From Sinotaia quadrata (lineage: Eukaryota > Mollusca > Gastropoda > Architaenioglossa > Viviparidae), in assembly GCA_028829895.1 (NCBI GenBank), contig CM054182.1, forward strand, positions 13,412,001 to 13,476,000: a DNA stretch of 64,000 nt, given 5' to 3'. This document shows, in pieces, positions 33,801 through 48,375 of the stretch (positions are counted from its first letter, which is position 1; each line of letters opens with the position of its first letter). A program made the translations under genes and the position numbers. Under the pieces are notes generated by a model. It saw only the letters and a list, made by a program, of their open reading frames with translations, did no database searches and was not told the origin of the DNA.

Positions 33801-36800
33801 TTAGAGTGGAGAATAGTGACATACCGGTAGGAAAAAGCAAAATGTGCTGCATGTGTTTCCATAAGAAATCATTGATGCCTGACGTAATTCAGTCATGTGG
33901 GCTATTGTGTTTTTTCTTTTATATTTAAACTTTATTGTAAAATGTAGGTTAAATCAGCATAGGTATCAAAAATGCTAATTCTCCTGTGATTACGAGAGTC
34001 AAGCTTGGCACTAGTTTCTCACGTCTCACCTCTCGACTGGGGCACAATGCCCTTTCCAGGTTACAAACTAAACCAACGAGTCCCTTGAATGAGACGACAA
34101 TTTGGATCCTATGTGCTGCATGTCCTGCACACTATAGATACACTGACAATAAAAAAATTGAACGAGTAAGTCATTAGCAGCTGTCCGACAAAATGGCACC
34201 GAGAAAAACACCTCCCATCCACTCCATAGTTCAGTCTCTCCACCCAAGACATTATAACTCTCCCTCTCAGAACATAAATCTCTTCCCTTGATGTTTGTGC
34301 TTGTCTGTGAAATCAACGAAATGTGGAAGGAACAACAAACCCAAATATTTTTTTAAAATATGTCTAAGGGATTATAATACATGAATATATTTATAAATGT
34401 GTATGAATACAGTGAGTTTGTAAAAAAAAATATCCATTATTAAATCTAATTTTAATGCCACCTATTCAAATAAAAATTTTAAAAGAAAAACACATAGATT
34501 TCTTTATCCATCTTACTGTCTTGGCATGTCGCCCACCTTCTCGTGATATTATTAAGCTTATTAAAAATAAAGATATCTTAATTCATAATAATATTTTTAA
34601 ATTTAATAATAATAATTCAAATAGTAATAATTTTTCTAACTTTATTACATTAAACCACATTAAAAGTAGTGATTCTAAACCTGTTCCAACTTCTGACATT
34701 TTAATTAAACTTAGCCTTGAGTTTCCCAATTCCCCAGTGAGTAATCTCTGCTCTACCTTGTTGCTGCTTTAAAAAAACAAAATAAATACTTGTCACTGCT
34801 TCCACCAGTGCAAGTGTACCTAAAGCATTAGTGTCCATAGGAGAGGACAGGATAGGGAAAGTGTCATTCAGGGTAGGTTCAAATCTGGGCAACAGATGTC
34901 AGAAAGTTTAAACAGGATAGTTAGGGAAATCCAAGATTAGACCTCCTTTGTACCCACACCCAGCATCTCCTATAGTGAGTGACTCTCCTATAGTGAGTGA
35001 CTCTCCTATAGTGAATGACTCTCCTATAGTGAGTGACTTTCCTATAGTAGATTTCTCAGACATAAAAATTATAAGTTTGTGGACTTGTGAGAATACCTGG
35101 ATTTTATAATTCAGTGATTAATTGCTTGCAAAGGTCAGTATCGTGGCTTCTCCAACTAATTATTAAAATTAATTTTGCAGCTCAGTTATACACCTATCAT
35201 TTATCTTATATATCTGTTTTTGCAAATGTTACTTAAGATTTCTGAGTGAGAAAGTTTGTCCAACTTTTCTCTTATCTATGTAATTGATTGAAGAAGTGAA
35301 CATGACAACACTTAAATGCGTGATTGTAAGCAATGTACAAGTAGGAATATTATTAATTTCTCTCCAGTCTGGTACCATGTGCAAGGGGACACCAGCCAAG
35401 AATAGATGGTTGTTACTTCCCCATCTACATATTACATGGTCTAAGAGTCATACAAATCAATTCTATTTTAGGAATTTGTTTGGAGGGTTTTATTTCATTT
35501 ATTTTTTTATTTATTTATTTATTTATTTATTTTGGGGGGTGGGTGAAGAATTTGGGGCTCTTCATTTTGTTTAGCAAATTAGATTTGTTTAGCTCTCCAT
35601 ATTTTAGATAGAATATACATTTTTTAATTGATGCATATTTCCAAAAACATGAATTATGGCGCAAACCGTAAGCGTTACAAACATCGGGTTCACAGCGAGT
35701 TGAGCTATGCAGTAATACATATAAATGATAGACAGCTTATGATCAGATAGTGAGCAGACCCCAACCTAGCCTGCATGCAATAACCTACATACAAAGGGAA
35801 GTAATATATGTGTCAGTTAAGGAACAATTGCTCTCCCACAGAGCATGGAGTTTAAATGGAAGTGTGTGTGTGTGTGTGGGGGGGGGTAAACAGTATTACT
35901 TGATACAAACAGTATTAACTGTTAAAATGTTTTACTTGATACGAATAGTATTACCTATTACAAACAGTATTACCTGATATAAATAGTTTTATCTGATACA
36001 AACAGTAGTACGTGTTAAAAGTAGTATTATCTGATATAATTAGTATTTCCTTATACAAACGGTGATTCCTGATAAATATACTATTACTTGATACAACAGT
36101 TTTATATGATCAAACAGTATTACCTCATATAAATAGTATTACCTGATTTTTAAATAAAACAAAACAGTAGCATACTCTAAAACACCATTGGCTATGCGCA
36201 CTCTCGCATATAAGTATGTATAATTTATCGGAGTCCTTTATTGCGGTCGAAGAACTAGCAGACGACAATTGCGATTTATATTTTCCGAACGAAATTTTTC
36301 AATAAAAACTGGTCAAAGATGACTTCCGTAGTACACAACTTGTGGAAAAATTGTATTTATTCCCTATCTACTGGTATCGCTTTATGTCTACGAGTAGAAC
36401 GGGTTTTTTTGCCTACTTAATTTTTAAACATAAGAAAATGAGTTATAAAATTGCCCCCACTTCAACATACATTCACTAACGATTATTTTGTACTTCCTAG
36501 ACAACATGACAACATACTGTACAAGAACAACACTTGAGAATACATATAATGTTATGTGTACTTTGTTCCTAGACAACATGACAACATACTGTACAAGAAC
36601 AACACTTGAGAATACGTATACTGTTGTGTGTACTTTGTTCCTAGACAACATGACAACATACTGTACAAGAACAACACTTGAGAATACATATAATGTTATG
36701 TGTACTTTGTTCCTAGACAACATGACAACATACTGTACAAGAACAACACTTGAGAATACATATAATGTTATGTGTACTTTGTTCCTAGACAACATGACAA

Positions 36801-39800
36801 CACACTGTACAAGAACAACACTTGACAATACATACACTGTTGTGTGTAATTTCATGCAGTCTTGAGTCATAATTTATTTACATTATAATATCGATAGGTT
36901 ACCTACGTATTTCTGTTGCAGCCGTAAATTAGATTGTGAAGTATTTAAAAGTGTATTTCGCATTTACACTATGTTTATTTACTATTTTCCATCATTACCG
37001 TTTGATTTTTTCCTTGCTCAGGCGACTCCGTGTAAAAATTCTTCCTTCGAGACGTATTCATGTTTCTTAAACTAATGCCAATTAGTGTTGACAGTGCTAT
37101 AAATAGCTTCAGCCTCTTCCTGAGTGTGTCATACAAAAATGAATGTTCTGTACATATTATTTACGGTGACAACCGTGCGATATATTTTTGTGCAATTTGA
37201 TTCACATCTGAGAATGTGATAATTATTTGCCGGGCAAAAAGTGTTCACTTATCAAGGTTCAGTTTATTGTTTTTACAGTACCACCCTGTCAATTTAATCC
37301 ATGTCATAGCGTAATGTAAATAATCGGAAGAGTCCTTGTGGCTTGAAGTCCATTAAAGATCTGTTGTGTGTCACCATTTTGTTTATCACCGATTCGTGTG
37401 TCACCGTTTTCTGCAATTATCTGCCACCGTTTTGTAAATCACCATTTGGACACAGAAGAATATTTCGCGCAAAACTGATTGTGAACATTGTGACGTCAAT
37501 GCACTGACAAGACTTCATTCGAGAGACTCGATACCAGACTGAGCAGTGAGCTTTAATGTTAGTGTTTGCTTGACCGTTCCTCTGCTCGAGACTTTAATAC
37601 CAACATGAAACAATCTGAGTTTTTGCTTTACTATCAGTAGCCTGGTCTAGGCACATCTACACGTTATTGTTTGTAGTCGAGCTGTCTATTGCAGAGGTTA
37701 CTGTTTGTAGTCGAGCTGTCTATTGCAGAGGTTACTGTTTGTAGTCGAGCTGTCTATTGCAGAGGTTACTGTTTGTAGTCGAGCTGTCTATTACAGACGT
37801 TTTTGTTTGTATTCGAGCTGTCTATTACAGATGTTACCCAGCCATGTTGTATGGTATATGTTGTTATCTTTAACCAAATGCGGTCACGTTCGTGCGTTAC
37901 TACTCTTAGCCGAGGATATTTATATAGTTACACCATTGCTATTAGCCCAACTACCTTCTAACCACGCTACAATCAGTGGCCTGGCTACGTTCCCAAGATG
38001 CCGATGTTAGCATTTTGTTACGTTACTGACGTTAGCTTAGCCGTATTTCTCTATTACTGACGTTAGACTAGCCGTATTTCTCTATTACTGACGTTAGCTT
38101 AGCCGTATTTCTCTATTACTGACATTTGCTTAGCCGTATTTCTCTATTACTGACGTTAGATTAGCCGTATTTCTCTATTACTGACGTTAGCTTAGCCGTA
38201 TTTCTCTGTTACTGACGTTAGATTAGCCGTATTTCTGTGTCTTGGTTACTCTTGTTAGCCTAGCCAATTTCTTTTGTTATTCTTGCTAGCCTAGTCAGTT
38301 TCCTTTGTTATTTTTGTTAGGGTAGCCATGTTGCTTCGTTAATATATTCGTTTAGCGTCGTCCGTTTGTTGCTGCTATATTAATTAGTTGCATCCTTGTT
38401 ACAGGCGTTTAGCCTGCATATGTACTTTAGCTGTCATTAGCCTGAATATGTACGTATGTTGTGCTAGCCCTGGACGTGTTCGTACATTTCTGTTTTTAGA
38501 TTATGTCGATGCGTACGTTACTGTCGTGTTCGTAAATCCCTGTCGTTAACCCAGGCATGTTCGTACAAAACTCTTCAAAACTTTCTAGGCACGCGATGTC
38601 AGCCTAGAGAAGTTCGAACGTTAATGCTGTTAGCCTTTGGAATAATCGATAACGATTTCTCTTGTCAGTGGATAAATATTAATGTTGGCTGGTCTTTGTG
38701 TTAGCGTTTACAGACTGGCCCAGTATATCATTTAGTTACGGTTCTTGGTGTTGAAGTGATTATTGAACTGTTGGTAATGTAAATCACACTTAAAATTAAA
38801 AATAAATAAATTAGAATGCTCTCCACCCCCCACCCCCAGTGTTATTTTAATAAATGAGTATCGTTTCATCGCTTTCCGAACATCTGCGACATACGAATAT
38901 CCTCCCGTTCCATCCCCCGTCCCCCCTCCCCTCTCCCTCTATTTTGACTTTTGTGAACGTGACACTGCTGTGTCGCATCGACTTGATTACGCCCCTTCCA
39001 TGCATTTTTACTATTTTTAGTTATCTTGTTCCCCCTCCCCCCTTTCCTTTATGTGATTTATTATTTCGTGAAAATGGTGTGTCGGTCTGGTTTCATATGC
39101 ATACAGGGTATTTCTGATTTGAAAAATGACAGGCACTCGCCACAGGGTTTGCTGTCGGTAAACTAATGCTTATTGACCATTAAATAAGAAACTTTAGAAA
39201 GCAGATTTACCTTCAAATTAATCATTCAACCAGCTTATGAGGAGTTCACACTGGCGAAATTAAATGACTCAGCATGTCAGAAATTCATTCTACTCATAAG
39301 GGTAAAATGCCACGACCCATTTTAGTACCTTCACACATCAGGAGTAAATATTTGCATAAAATATGAAATACCCTTTAGCAGATAACTAGAACTAAGAGTT
39401 GCAGTCTCACTCGTGTACTTAGTAGATAATTCTGAGAGCGAGTAAGATTTACTTTCTCATTCATATACTGTGACGACAGCCCCACTGTTTTAGTGTTGAA
39501 AGGTCAAGTAGACGTGACCTTTGATGTCTGGATCCTGTCGAACTATTACGCATGCCTATATGACCTTTCACGGCGTGGAGGAAACATGACTTCCGGGTCT
39601 TGTTCATGACCACGTGATGTGAGTTTGGGGATATACAGGTTCTGATTAGACGTTGACTTTGGACTCACTACCCCCACCCCCACCCCGAATTAAAAAAAAA
39701 TAATCAAGGAATCGAGACATTTCAATTGGAGTTACAGACCTGTGTCTGCATTTACTGACCACTAGACGAAATTGTAAAGTCAGAGTTTAGATTTGTTTTC

Positions 39801-42800
39801 TCGACGCAACTTGAACAGATTATGTTGCCCGTAATATACTAAGACAAACCAGCCTGCCACACCTCAATGTACTCAGACAAACCAGCCTGCCACACCTCAA
39901 TGTACTCAGACAAACCAGCCTGCCACATCACAATGCACTCAGACAACACAGCTTTCCATACCACAAATCGATGCATTCGGATATACCAGTCTTCCACACT
40001 ACAATGTTCTCAGACAAACCAGAAAGTTGCATCATTTGAGTCCCGAGATTGTAACGCACGTGTATTTGCTAATGTACAAAGTGCATAGTTCATGAAATTA
40101 CTTTGCTGAATGCTTTAGAGTTTAGACAGTCACGCGATTTCAAAGAGCTGTAATTTAGTTTGGACTTAATTTGCCGATTTATGTGAATGAGCCATTCGTG
40201 TTATTATTATTCACATATTAACAACATTAGCAGGTCGTGTTATTATTATTCACACATTAACAACATTAGCAGGTCGTGTTATTATTATTCACACATTAAC
40301 AACATTAAGCAGGTCGTGTTATTATTATTCACACATTAACATTAGCAGGTCGTGTTAATATTATCCATACATTAACAACATTAGCAGGTCGTGTTATTAT
40401 TATTCACACATTAACATTAGCAGGTCGTGTTAATATTATCCATACATTAACAACATTGGCAGGTCGTGTTATTATTATTAACACATTAACAACATTAGCA
40501 GGTCGTGTTATTATTATTCACACATTAACACTAGCGGGTCGTGTTACTATTATTCACACATTAACAACATTAGCAGGTCGTGTTATTATTATTCACACAT
40601 TAACATTAGCAGGTCGTGTTATTATTATTCACACATTAACAACACTAGCGGGTTGTGTTATTATTATTCACGCATTAACAACACTAGCGGGTCGTGTTAT
40701 TATTATCCACACATGTTAATCACATGAGCAACTTTTACACTAGCAACACAAACACTTATCACTCGCGTACTGTTATCCACACTTTTAACAACACAACACA
40801 AGCGAAATGGAAGAATACATTGATACCATTATCAAATGTTTTTCTTTCGCTCATTTCCCAGAGCAACTTTTGCCAACCATTTCTGATTCTAACGACATTA
40901 GGTGTTGTTTACTCGTTTTCACGAAATACTCCTAAACTCGCAACCAGTACTTTTGTAACTGTGATAATCCCGTCATTAAAGCAATAAATTTTATAACCCT
41001 TGGGATGCATCAAGCTAGAGATTCGGCGGTAATCGGGTCACTGTGTTTGGAATTGCATAAACTCTGCAGAGAAAAAAATGCGGAATTCAGAACTCTCCAA
41101 TTCCACTACACCCAATCAGTACGACTGCAAAAGACACTTTCGGTCTGATTGCTGGCTAGTGAAAATTCTGCACGACTCTGAAGAGCTGTTGATTGATATG
41201 TTTTAACGGGGCACAACTCTCGCTTCTCTCCAGCTCTATCCCACGGCAATGTGAACCGGAATGAGTCGTCACTTGCGTCATTTGATATTCGAGAGAATGA
41301 GTTCTCCCTCAAACAGACCTACAAATTAGCGCGACTTGTATTCACTAAAGACGCGTCAATGTACAGTTTGTTGTTTGTTTTTTATTTTTAAAAAATCCTC
41401 CCACACTCACACAAACGCACTATTATCTACTTTTCGTTGGAATCAGCGTGCTGATACAGATCACGTACAGTCTCATTCGTGAGAAAATAGATTTTGCATG
41501 CTCGTGTGACGTAGCAAACAATCATTGCTGGATCGGTACGGTGGTAAAGATGGAAGGGGGTATATTCAGTTGTTTGGGATGTTTTTGCCCGAGAGGGTTT
41601 AATTACCATGATAAGAGATGATAAAATTCTATGGTTGAGCATTTATTTTCAAGAGTTTAGTGTACATGTTAGAATGTTAAACATTTAAAAAAAAAAAAAA
41701 GAAATAAATGATAACACTATAATAGGATTTTTTTTTTTTACCGTGAAAGACCTCTCGAACGACCTAGTTTCGCTGAGGACAAAAACGGAGGATAGCTAAT
41801 GACGTACGTATGGTAGCCCTTTATAGATTTTCGGAATGTTTTACTTCTTCCTTTATTATTAATTTTTAAGAAACACATTCCCCCTTTCATCTCCTGTAAT
41901 CTTGCACTAAAATTTGAATATTCCTCCATCTGCTTTCTTAAGTGTTTTGGGGTTCTTTTCGAGACTGCCAATGACGACCTACACTGCAGCTAATGCAAGT
42001 AGGAATGTGCTAGAGTGAAAGAAGTTTCACAGAAGAGCAGTATTATGATTTTAAGTTTGATTTTTTTACCTTCCTAGAGGTTTCAGTTGAGTATTTAACA
42101 TCAATTGGTGTATGGTGGGGGGTGGGGGGAGAGAAACTTATTGTTAAATACTACAAGATCTGTCAAGTGAAAAATGATACTGGGAAAAAATATATTATTT
42201 TGTTGTGGTTTTGTTTACTGTTGTTTTTTTAAGTTATTTTAAAATCAAATAAAACTAAAAGTCATTTTATTATGTAACCTTGTCAGAACAGCATGACAGA
42301 CAGACAGGAAGATAAGTAGCTTGATATAATGCAACAAGCAAACTAAAAGTTGAAAATAAACTTTTGACATAAAAGGGAAGAAAGAATAGCATGGTATAAT
42401 TTATCTGTTCAACCAGTTTTCACGTCAACGGTGTCACTTTGTACACCACGTGACCAGTTCTTATGTATCCTGCTATAATTTAGACCCCGGTTTGTCACTG
42501 AGCCAGTGTTATGGATTCTCTGTGGTTGAACATGTGAATGTGACGTCAAATTCAATGGCTGTTGTAGATTGAAGAAGGAATTAGGATTAACGAGGCTTGT
42601 AAGAAAATCTACTCCAAGTGAATGCGCCGATAACTGACACTTGAAAGACGCATATACTGACAACAGTCAGCCTTGAAGTAGGTCATTGACCCACACTTCG
42701 TCTCAAATGTAGGAAACATGAACAGGATGGGTGCTAAACGGCAGTGTATAACTTAAACAAGTAACGGCAGTGTATAACTTAAACAAGTAACGGCAGTGTA

Positions 42801-45800
42801 TAACTTAAACAAGTTCGTTGACAAGTTGCATTCTCTCCTCGACTTTTCCTCACCTCAGATCAAACTTAAGCAAATTTGCAAAAGTGGTCCAAAGCTATTA
42901 TCCACGAACTGCACTTTCGATACAGTGTTAAAAATATCCACGAATTTACAGTGTTAAAAATATCCACGAATTTACAGTGTTGAGAATAAGCGAATGGTTT
43001 AGCACGTTAGCTCTTGTAAAACTGGCGTTAGTGTTTATCTTTCGTCGGTACTGATGGTGCGATTTTCATCGATGAGAAAACTTCGCAATCTTTGCGCTTT
43101 GAAAGATGAGATTTAAGTTACAGTCCACGTCTACATCTACAGTCCACGTCTACATCTACAGTCCATATCTACATCTACAGTCCACGTCTACATCTACAGT
43201 CCATATCTACATCTACAGTCCACGTCTACATCTACAGTCCACGTCTACATCTACGTTTCCTTGTACATGTATTAATCTGTGTTGTACATTTCAGTCTTAG
43301 ATGAATGCGAGCCCTTTAAGAACAGTGAATAATGATCAATATTTTGTTATCACAATTATTTCTTTCTCTCCTTTCATCCCACACACCACATAATTATCGC
43401 TCTCCTTCACATTTTTCTCCTATCTCTTCTTTCTTCATCCCCTCCCCCCCTTCCCACCATTCTAATTGAGATCATTTATTTAGAATGACGCAAAAGCAAA
43501 CACACCTTTCAAGCACTTCGAATAAAGAAAGAAGGGATGTTTTGTAGTCTCAATACATTTATAGTCATACGGCCTTGACCTTGCACTAATTGAAAATGTC
43601 CCCCCCCCCGCCCCCGCGCATGTGACATACAGCACAGAGCTAGCGTCAGCATATTTTTATTCGCTCGTTTGAACAGCAATAGTTGGTTCACGACCTTTCG
43701 GTGTACACTGCTGCTTCTCTGACCTAATTACGGTGTTTCCGGATAAAAGACCGAAGTAGCGTCAATTCAAACGCTTTGCACTGATTGAATAAAGCCGTTT
43801 TGAGCCAAGTTCTCATGTCGTCTGTCTGTATAATTCGAGATGCAATTTATCACCATGGACACAGGGAGAGAGGCGCTTCTTCATTGCTTCCCACAGTTCC
43901 CGGCGGAACGCGAAGTGTTTGGAACAGTCCAAACTACCTCAGAATTATATTTCCGTGTCAGTAAGAAACTCATTCTACGGGCTGTGGTAAAATACACCTC
44001 TCTCTGACCGGTCTCGTATCTCAGCCCGTCTTGTCTAACGAAAAAGTCTGTTCATTTTTCTTCATCACGTTTACTTCTTTGCCCCACAGAAATTGCGTGA
44101 AAAATTTTCAATACTGCCAGTTTAATGTTCCAGATATTTTCAAGAATGTTTAATTTGATAAATTAAAATATTTTAAAAAATTAATTCAAAATATTAAAAA
44201 CAAAATAGTTATAAGAAATGTGTAATAAAATCCATTAGATATGATTCCATATTTTGCAATTATAAATATTTCAAAAGTGCTGTGCCATTTATATGAAAAA
44301 GCTACCACTATACACTGGCAAAAAAAAATAATTATCTTATCAATTTATCACATGTGCACTAGTGGTTTAAGTTCTACCATTACATAGTGATATGTCAGTC
44401 AAGCTAAGTAGGCAGGGAAACTCAAAAATAATAGGAAAAAATCAAATTTGATATCCATGGTTTAAAATGTAAAAGGATAATTAATCTGTTTAATTAATTA
44501 AAAATCATTTCAAATTATAATTAAGAATTGTGATCTGTACCCATTCACACTATATTAAAGAAGAAACATATTATGATTAAGGTAATCTAAGTGTGCCAAA
44601 AACAAGGCCCATAATTTAAATGAAATTAGATTTTACCTCACCCATGCAAAAGTTGCTTGTCAGGACGTGTTTGTTGTTATTTTTTATAATAAATTGCTTT
44701 ATCTGCTAAACCACATGTTAACAAAATATTCTATCAAAATCAAGAACATGCAAACATTTGTAATATGGTGACTCTAGTATCTAATAACCTTTCAAATGCT
44801 TCAATACAGAGTTATTTTCAGTCACAGCTGTAAAGCACTTCTACATATACCAATCTAATATTTTATACACATTTTTGAGTTTTCTATAATCTGATTTCCC
44901 CTTATATTACTATATGCTATAGTGAGATTCAAAATTATAACATTAATTATGCTTTAAGTTCGCACTGACAAAGGAGAACATTCTAATTTTTTTAAAGTAA
45001 TATGTGGGTAAATTTATTTAATATATTTATTTTGTAAATCTTCATGCACATACACTCTCTCTCACATATATTGCTTACCTTGAGAAAAATATATTCTGTA
45101 TAATTTATATAAACATTTGAAAATGTATGTACATTTTGGCATATGTCATTAAAAATGAATGCTTCTCACCAAACTGTCTACAACACTATTGTTTTCAACT
45201 ACTGGGTTTTCTCCAAATAACTGCACGAAAACTTTCAATAGTGACACAAAGATAACACCTTCACACACATACACACACATATATATCCATTAGTGAATAA
45301 AGAAAGTATGTAGTTTGATTTTGAAAAACAAAAATAATAAACTTGAATTACATAGAAATTAAAACAAAAGCATTGATTAGAAACTTTTCATCAAAGCTTG
45401 TTTTTAAATGTGATGGTAAACTATTCTTGACATCATTTGATGATTATATTCTGTAAGTGTAATGTTACAAATTATTATTTTCAAGAATGTTTATTTTAAG
45501 CATTTAAAATATAAAAGACTTTATCTTTACACAATACTAAAAACAACAATTATTATAATAAATATCTAATGAAATTAATTAAGTACGATTAATTAATTTA
45601 CAATGTTAACTAAGGCATATTTTAAAAATAACGAATGCTTCCCAACACTTAGTCTTCAGAACATGTTATGCTGGTATTCTCAAAATGGTGGCACTGAAAC
45701 TTCCGTAAGCGACACATCGGCAGCCATTTGCTGTCATTGTTGTTAATGTGGGGAACGCTTCCGGCTTTCGCGTTTGGAGAGGGAGGGGGGAGACGTTTGC

Positions 45801-48344
45801 TGTCATTAGATGTTCTCTCCATTTATATATAGCTCAGTGGTTCATCCAGGTGAGAAAAACAAGAAACAAACCCAACAAACTATACAAGTACAGGAGCATG
45901 GAAGACTTCAGGTAGACTGTTATTGGGAAACATTTTTAAAGATTAATTAGAATACAAACGTCAACCTTTGAACTTTGAATGTCAACTTGTGGCCAGATTG
46001 AAGTGCGATATTTTGCAATCAGTTTGCGGAAGGTCAGGGTTGTGATTATTTTTTTTTTAAAGCAAAAAAAAAAAAACCACAAAACGAACGCAGCACTGCG
46101 TGCTATCGTTGTTATTATTGTTGTTTTTCTTGTACTTGTGAGAAACAATCTACGTAACAGATAAAATATTTATTTTTTCTTAAATGTTTACCTCTATTTT
46201 GTACCTATAAATATACTTAATAGTTTGCAAGTGGAATTTGATGTATTTAGTTATCATTTAAGGGCAAAATTTTAACTTACTCCACCACCACCCCACCCCA
46301 CCTTCCTGAACCCATTCCTACTCCAAGAATATCAGTTGCACATATAGTTGTAATGGCATGTATCACATCCAGATTACTGGCTCGGGAGCTTCTCACCATA
46401 CTCATAAATAATTCATATAATAATTTGTAGTTTCCGTGTAATTAGCTTTAATTAGTTCACAGTCGTCAGAGATATTATAGCGGTGTCGATCCACAGCATT
46501 TAATTAACAATGACGTCACGAATGAAATCCAGATCCTTTAAAGGGGGTGCGTTGAGCGACGAAGAAGGCGTACTCGGGCTCTCGCGACAAGGGAACCAGT
46601 TTAAGGCAAACGAATGTAGACACTAGTCCTAATAGGCCGTTTATTCAGGCCTCCGTGTTTGCGCAGGTAAAGACTAAAAAATGATGGGACAACACTGAGC
46701 GATAGAAGGTTGACACCTTTGGCACTGGTGTAGCGAAGAAATACAACCACGGATGTCGCTTCACTGACTATACGCACAAGGATTTATAATGACATATAAA
46801 GAGTTCTTGACTTTTGCCGGTTTACAAACCAACTACGAATCGCGGCACCATTCTTCACTGAATTAAAGGCACTCAAAACGTGTGGTTTGCTGTTCATTTC
46901 GACGAGGAGTGATAAACAGAGTGCTGTAAACGGAATTAAAAGCACTCATAGCATGCTGTTTGCTGTCATTTCGATGAAAATGATAAACAGGGTGAACAGC
47001 ATGTTAAAAATAGCTTAATGATTAATACGGATAAACAATGATGAACATGAACAGTTTGTTATCTTTATTTACTTTTAGCTGTCATTAAAAAAAAAACATT
47101 ATGGAAAACGTTTCTAATTTGACTGGATGCAACAATGCCGGTTTGTAGAAGCGCGCGTTCTTTCAATACTTTGCATTTAGCATCTTTTGCAGTTTGTGTA
47201 CTGAAATGTATAAACACTTCCGGGTTACCATGAATGCTTGAGAAAACCAGTGCCTCTGCTATTTGAAAATATAATCATCAGCAATTATTTACCTGATCAT
47301 AAGCAATCATTGGCCTAATCATAAACAATCATTGGCCTGATCATAAACAATCATTAGCCTAATCATAAACAGTCATTAGCCTAATCATAAACAGTCATTG
47401 GCCTGATCATAAACAATCATTAGCCTAATCATAAACAGTCATTAGCCTAATCATAAACAGTCATTGGACTGATCATAAACAGTCATTGGTCTGATTTAGT
47501 CAGATCTAATATCAGCAATTGTTGGCCAAACCATAGCCAGCCTTTGGCCTGAATATATCATTAGTTTGACTATACGTAGCTTGGCGTAATCATCAGCAGT
47601 TGCTGGCTAGACCATCAGCAATCATTAGTCTGATCATAAGTAGGTCGTCAAAATCAATCATTGGCCTAATCACAAGCAATCATTGCCTGAGCATAATTAA
47701 TCACGGACTCATTATAAATAGCTTGACCTAATCACAATCAATCATAGGACTGATTATAATCGATCATGGGCCTGGCTGTTGGTTAATTTTAAAATACATA
47801 TAATAAAGGAAAGTAATCCCACATTCATGTACACAGTAAATAAAAATGACCCATTCTACTTTATGAAGAATGAACATTGAATTTTAAGTACAAACAATTT
47901 TAAACTGATCCAATTTCTTAACAAAATTTTATTTTGTTGTTGCTTAGTAACCCATCTTTTACAGCGTTGTTGTAAAAATTAAAAATAAATGTGTAAATTG
48001 GTGGTGGTTGTGGTAGTGGTGGCTACGCTAACATTTTTTCATCTCTTTATTCTGGGGTCCGACCACACCAGGTGGACTATTCAATATCGAAGCCACCCAC
48101 CCACACTCTAAAAGGGGACAGATAGGGCTTTAAATAGGTTTTATATATTTACCAGGCTATCATATTAAATATACTTTAGTCTGACAGCGGTCTTTTTATG
48201 GCTTGACAACATTTTTACATTGATAAAAGTATTTATCTCTAATTATTTTCCTTTACTTTTAAAATATATACTAATGGTACATTATCAACAGATTTTTAAT
48301 AACTAGCCTCCTTTATAAAATTCATAAGAACTCAACACTCCCCG

Positions 48345-48375
<31 letters not shown>

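Noticed and set aside
20865..42452. Several CACGTG E-boxes (20865, 22540, 39611, 42447)
   Set aside because: Their number is about what chance predicts for a 6-base palindrome. Only the extended 10-base form at 30088 was kept.
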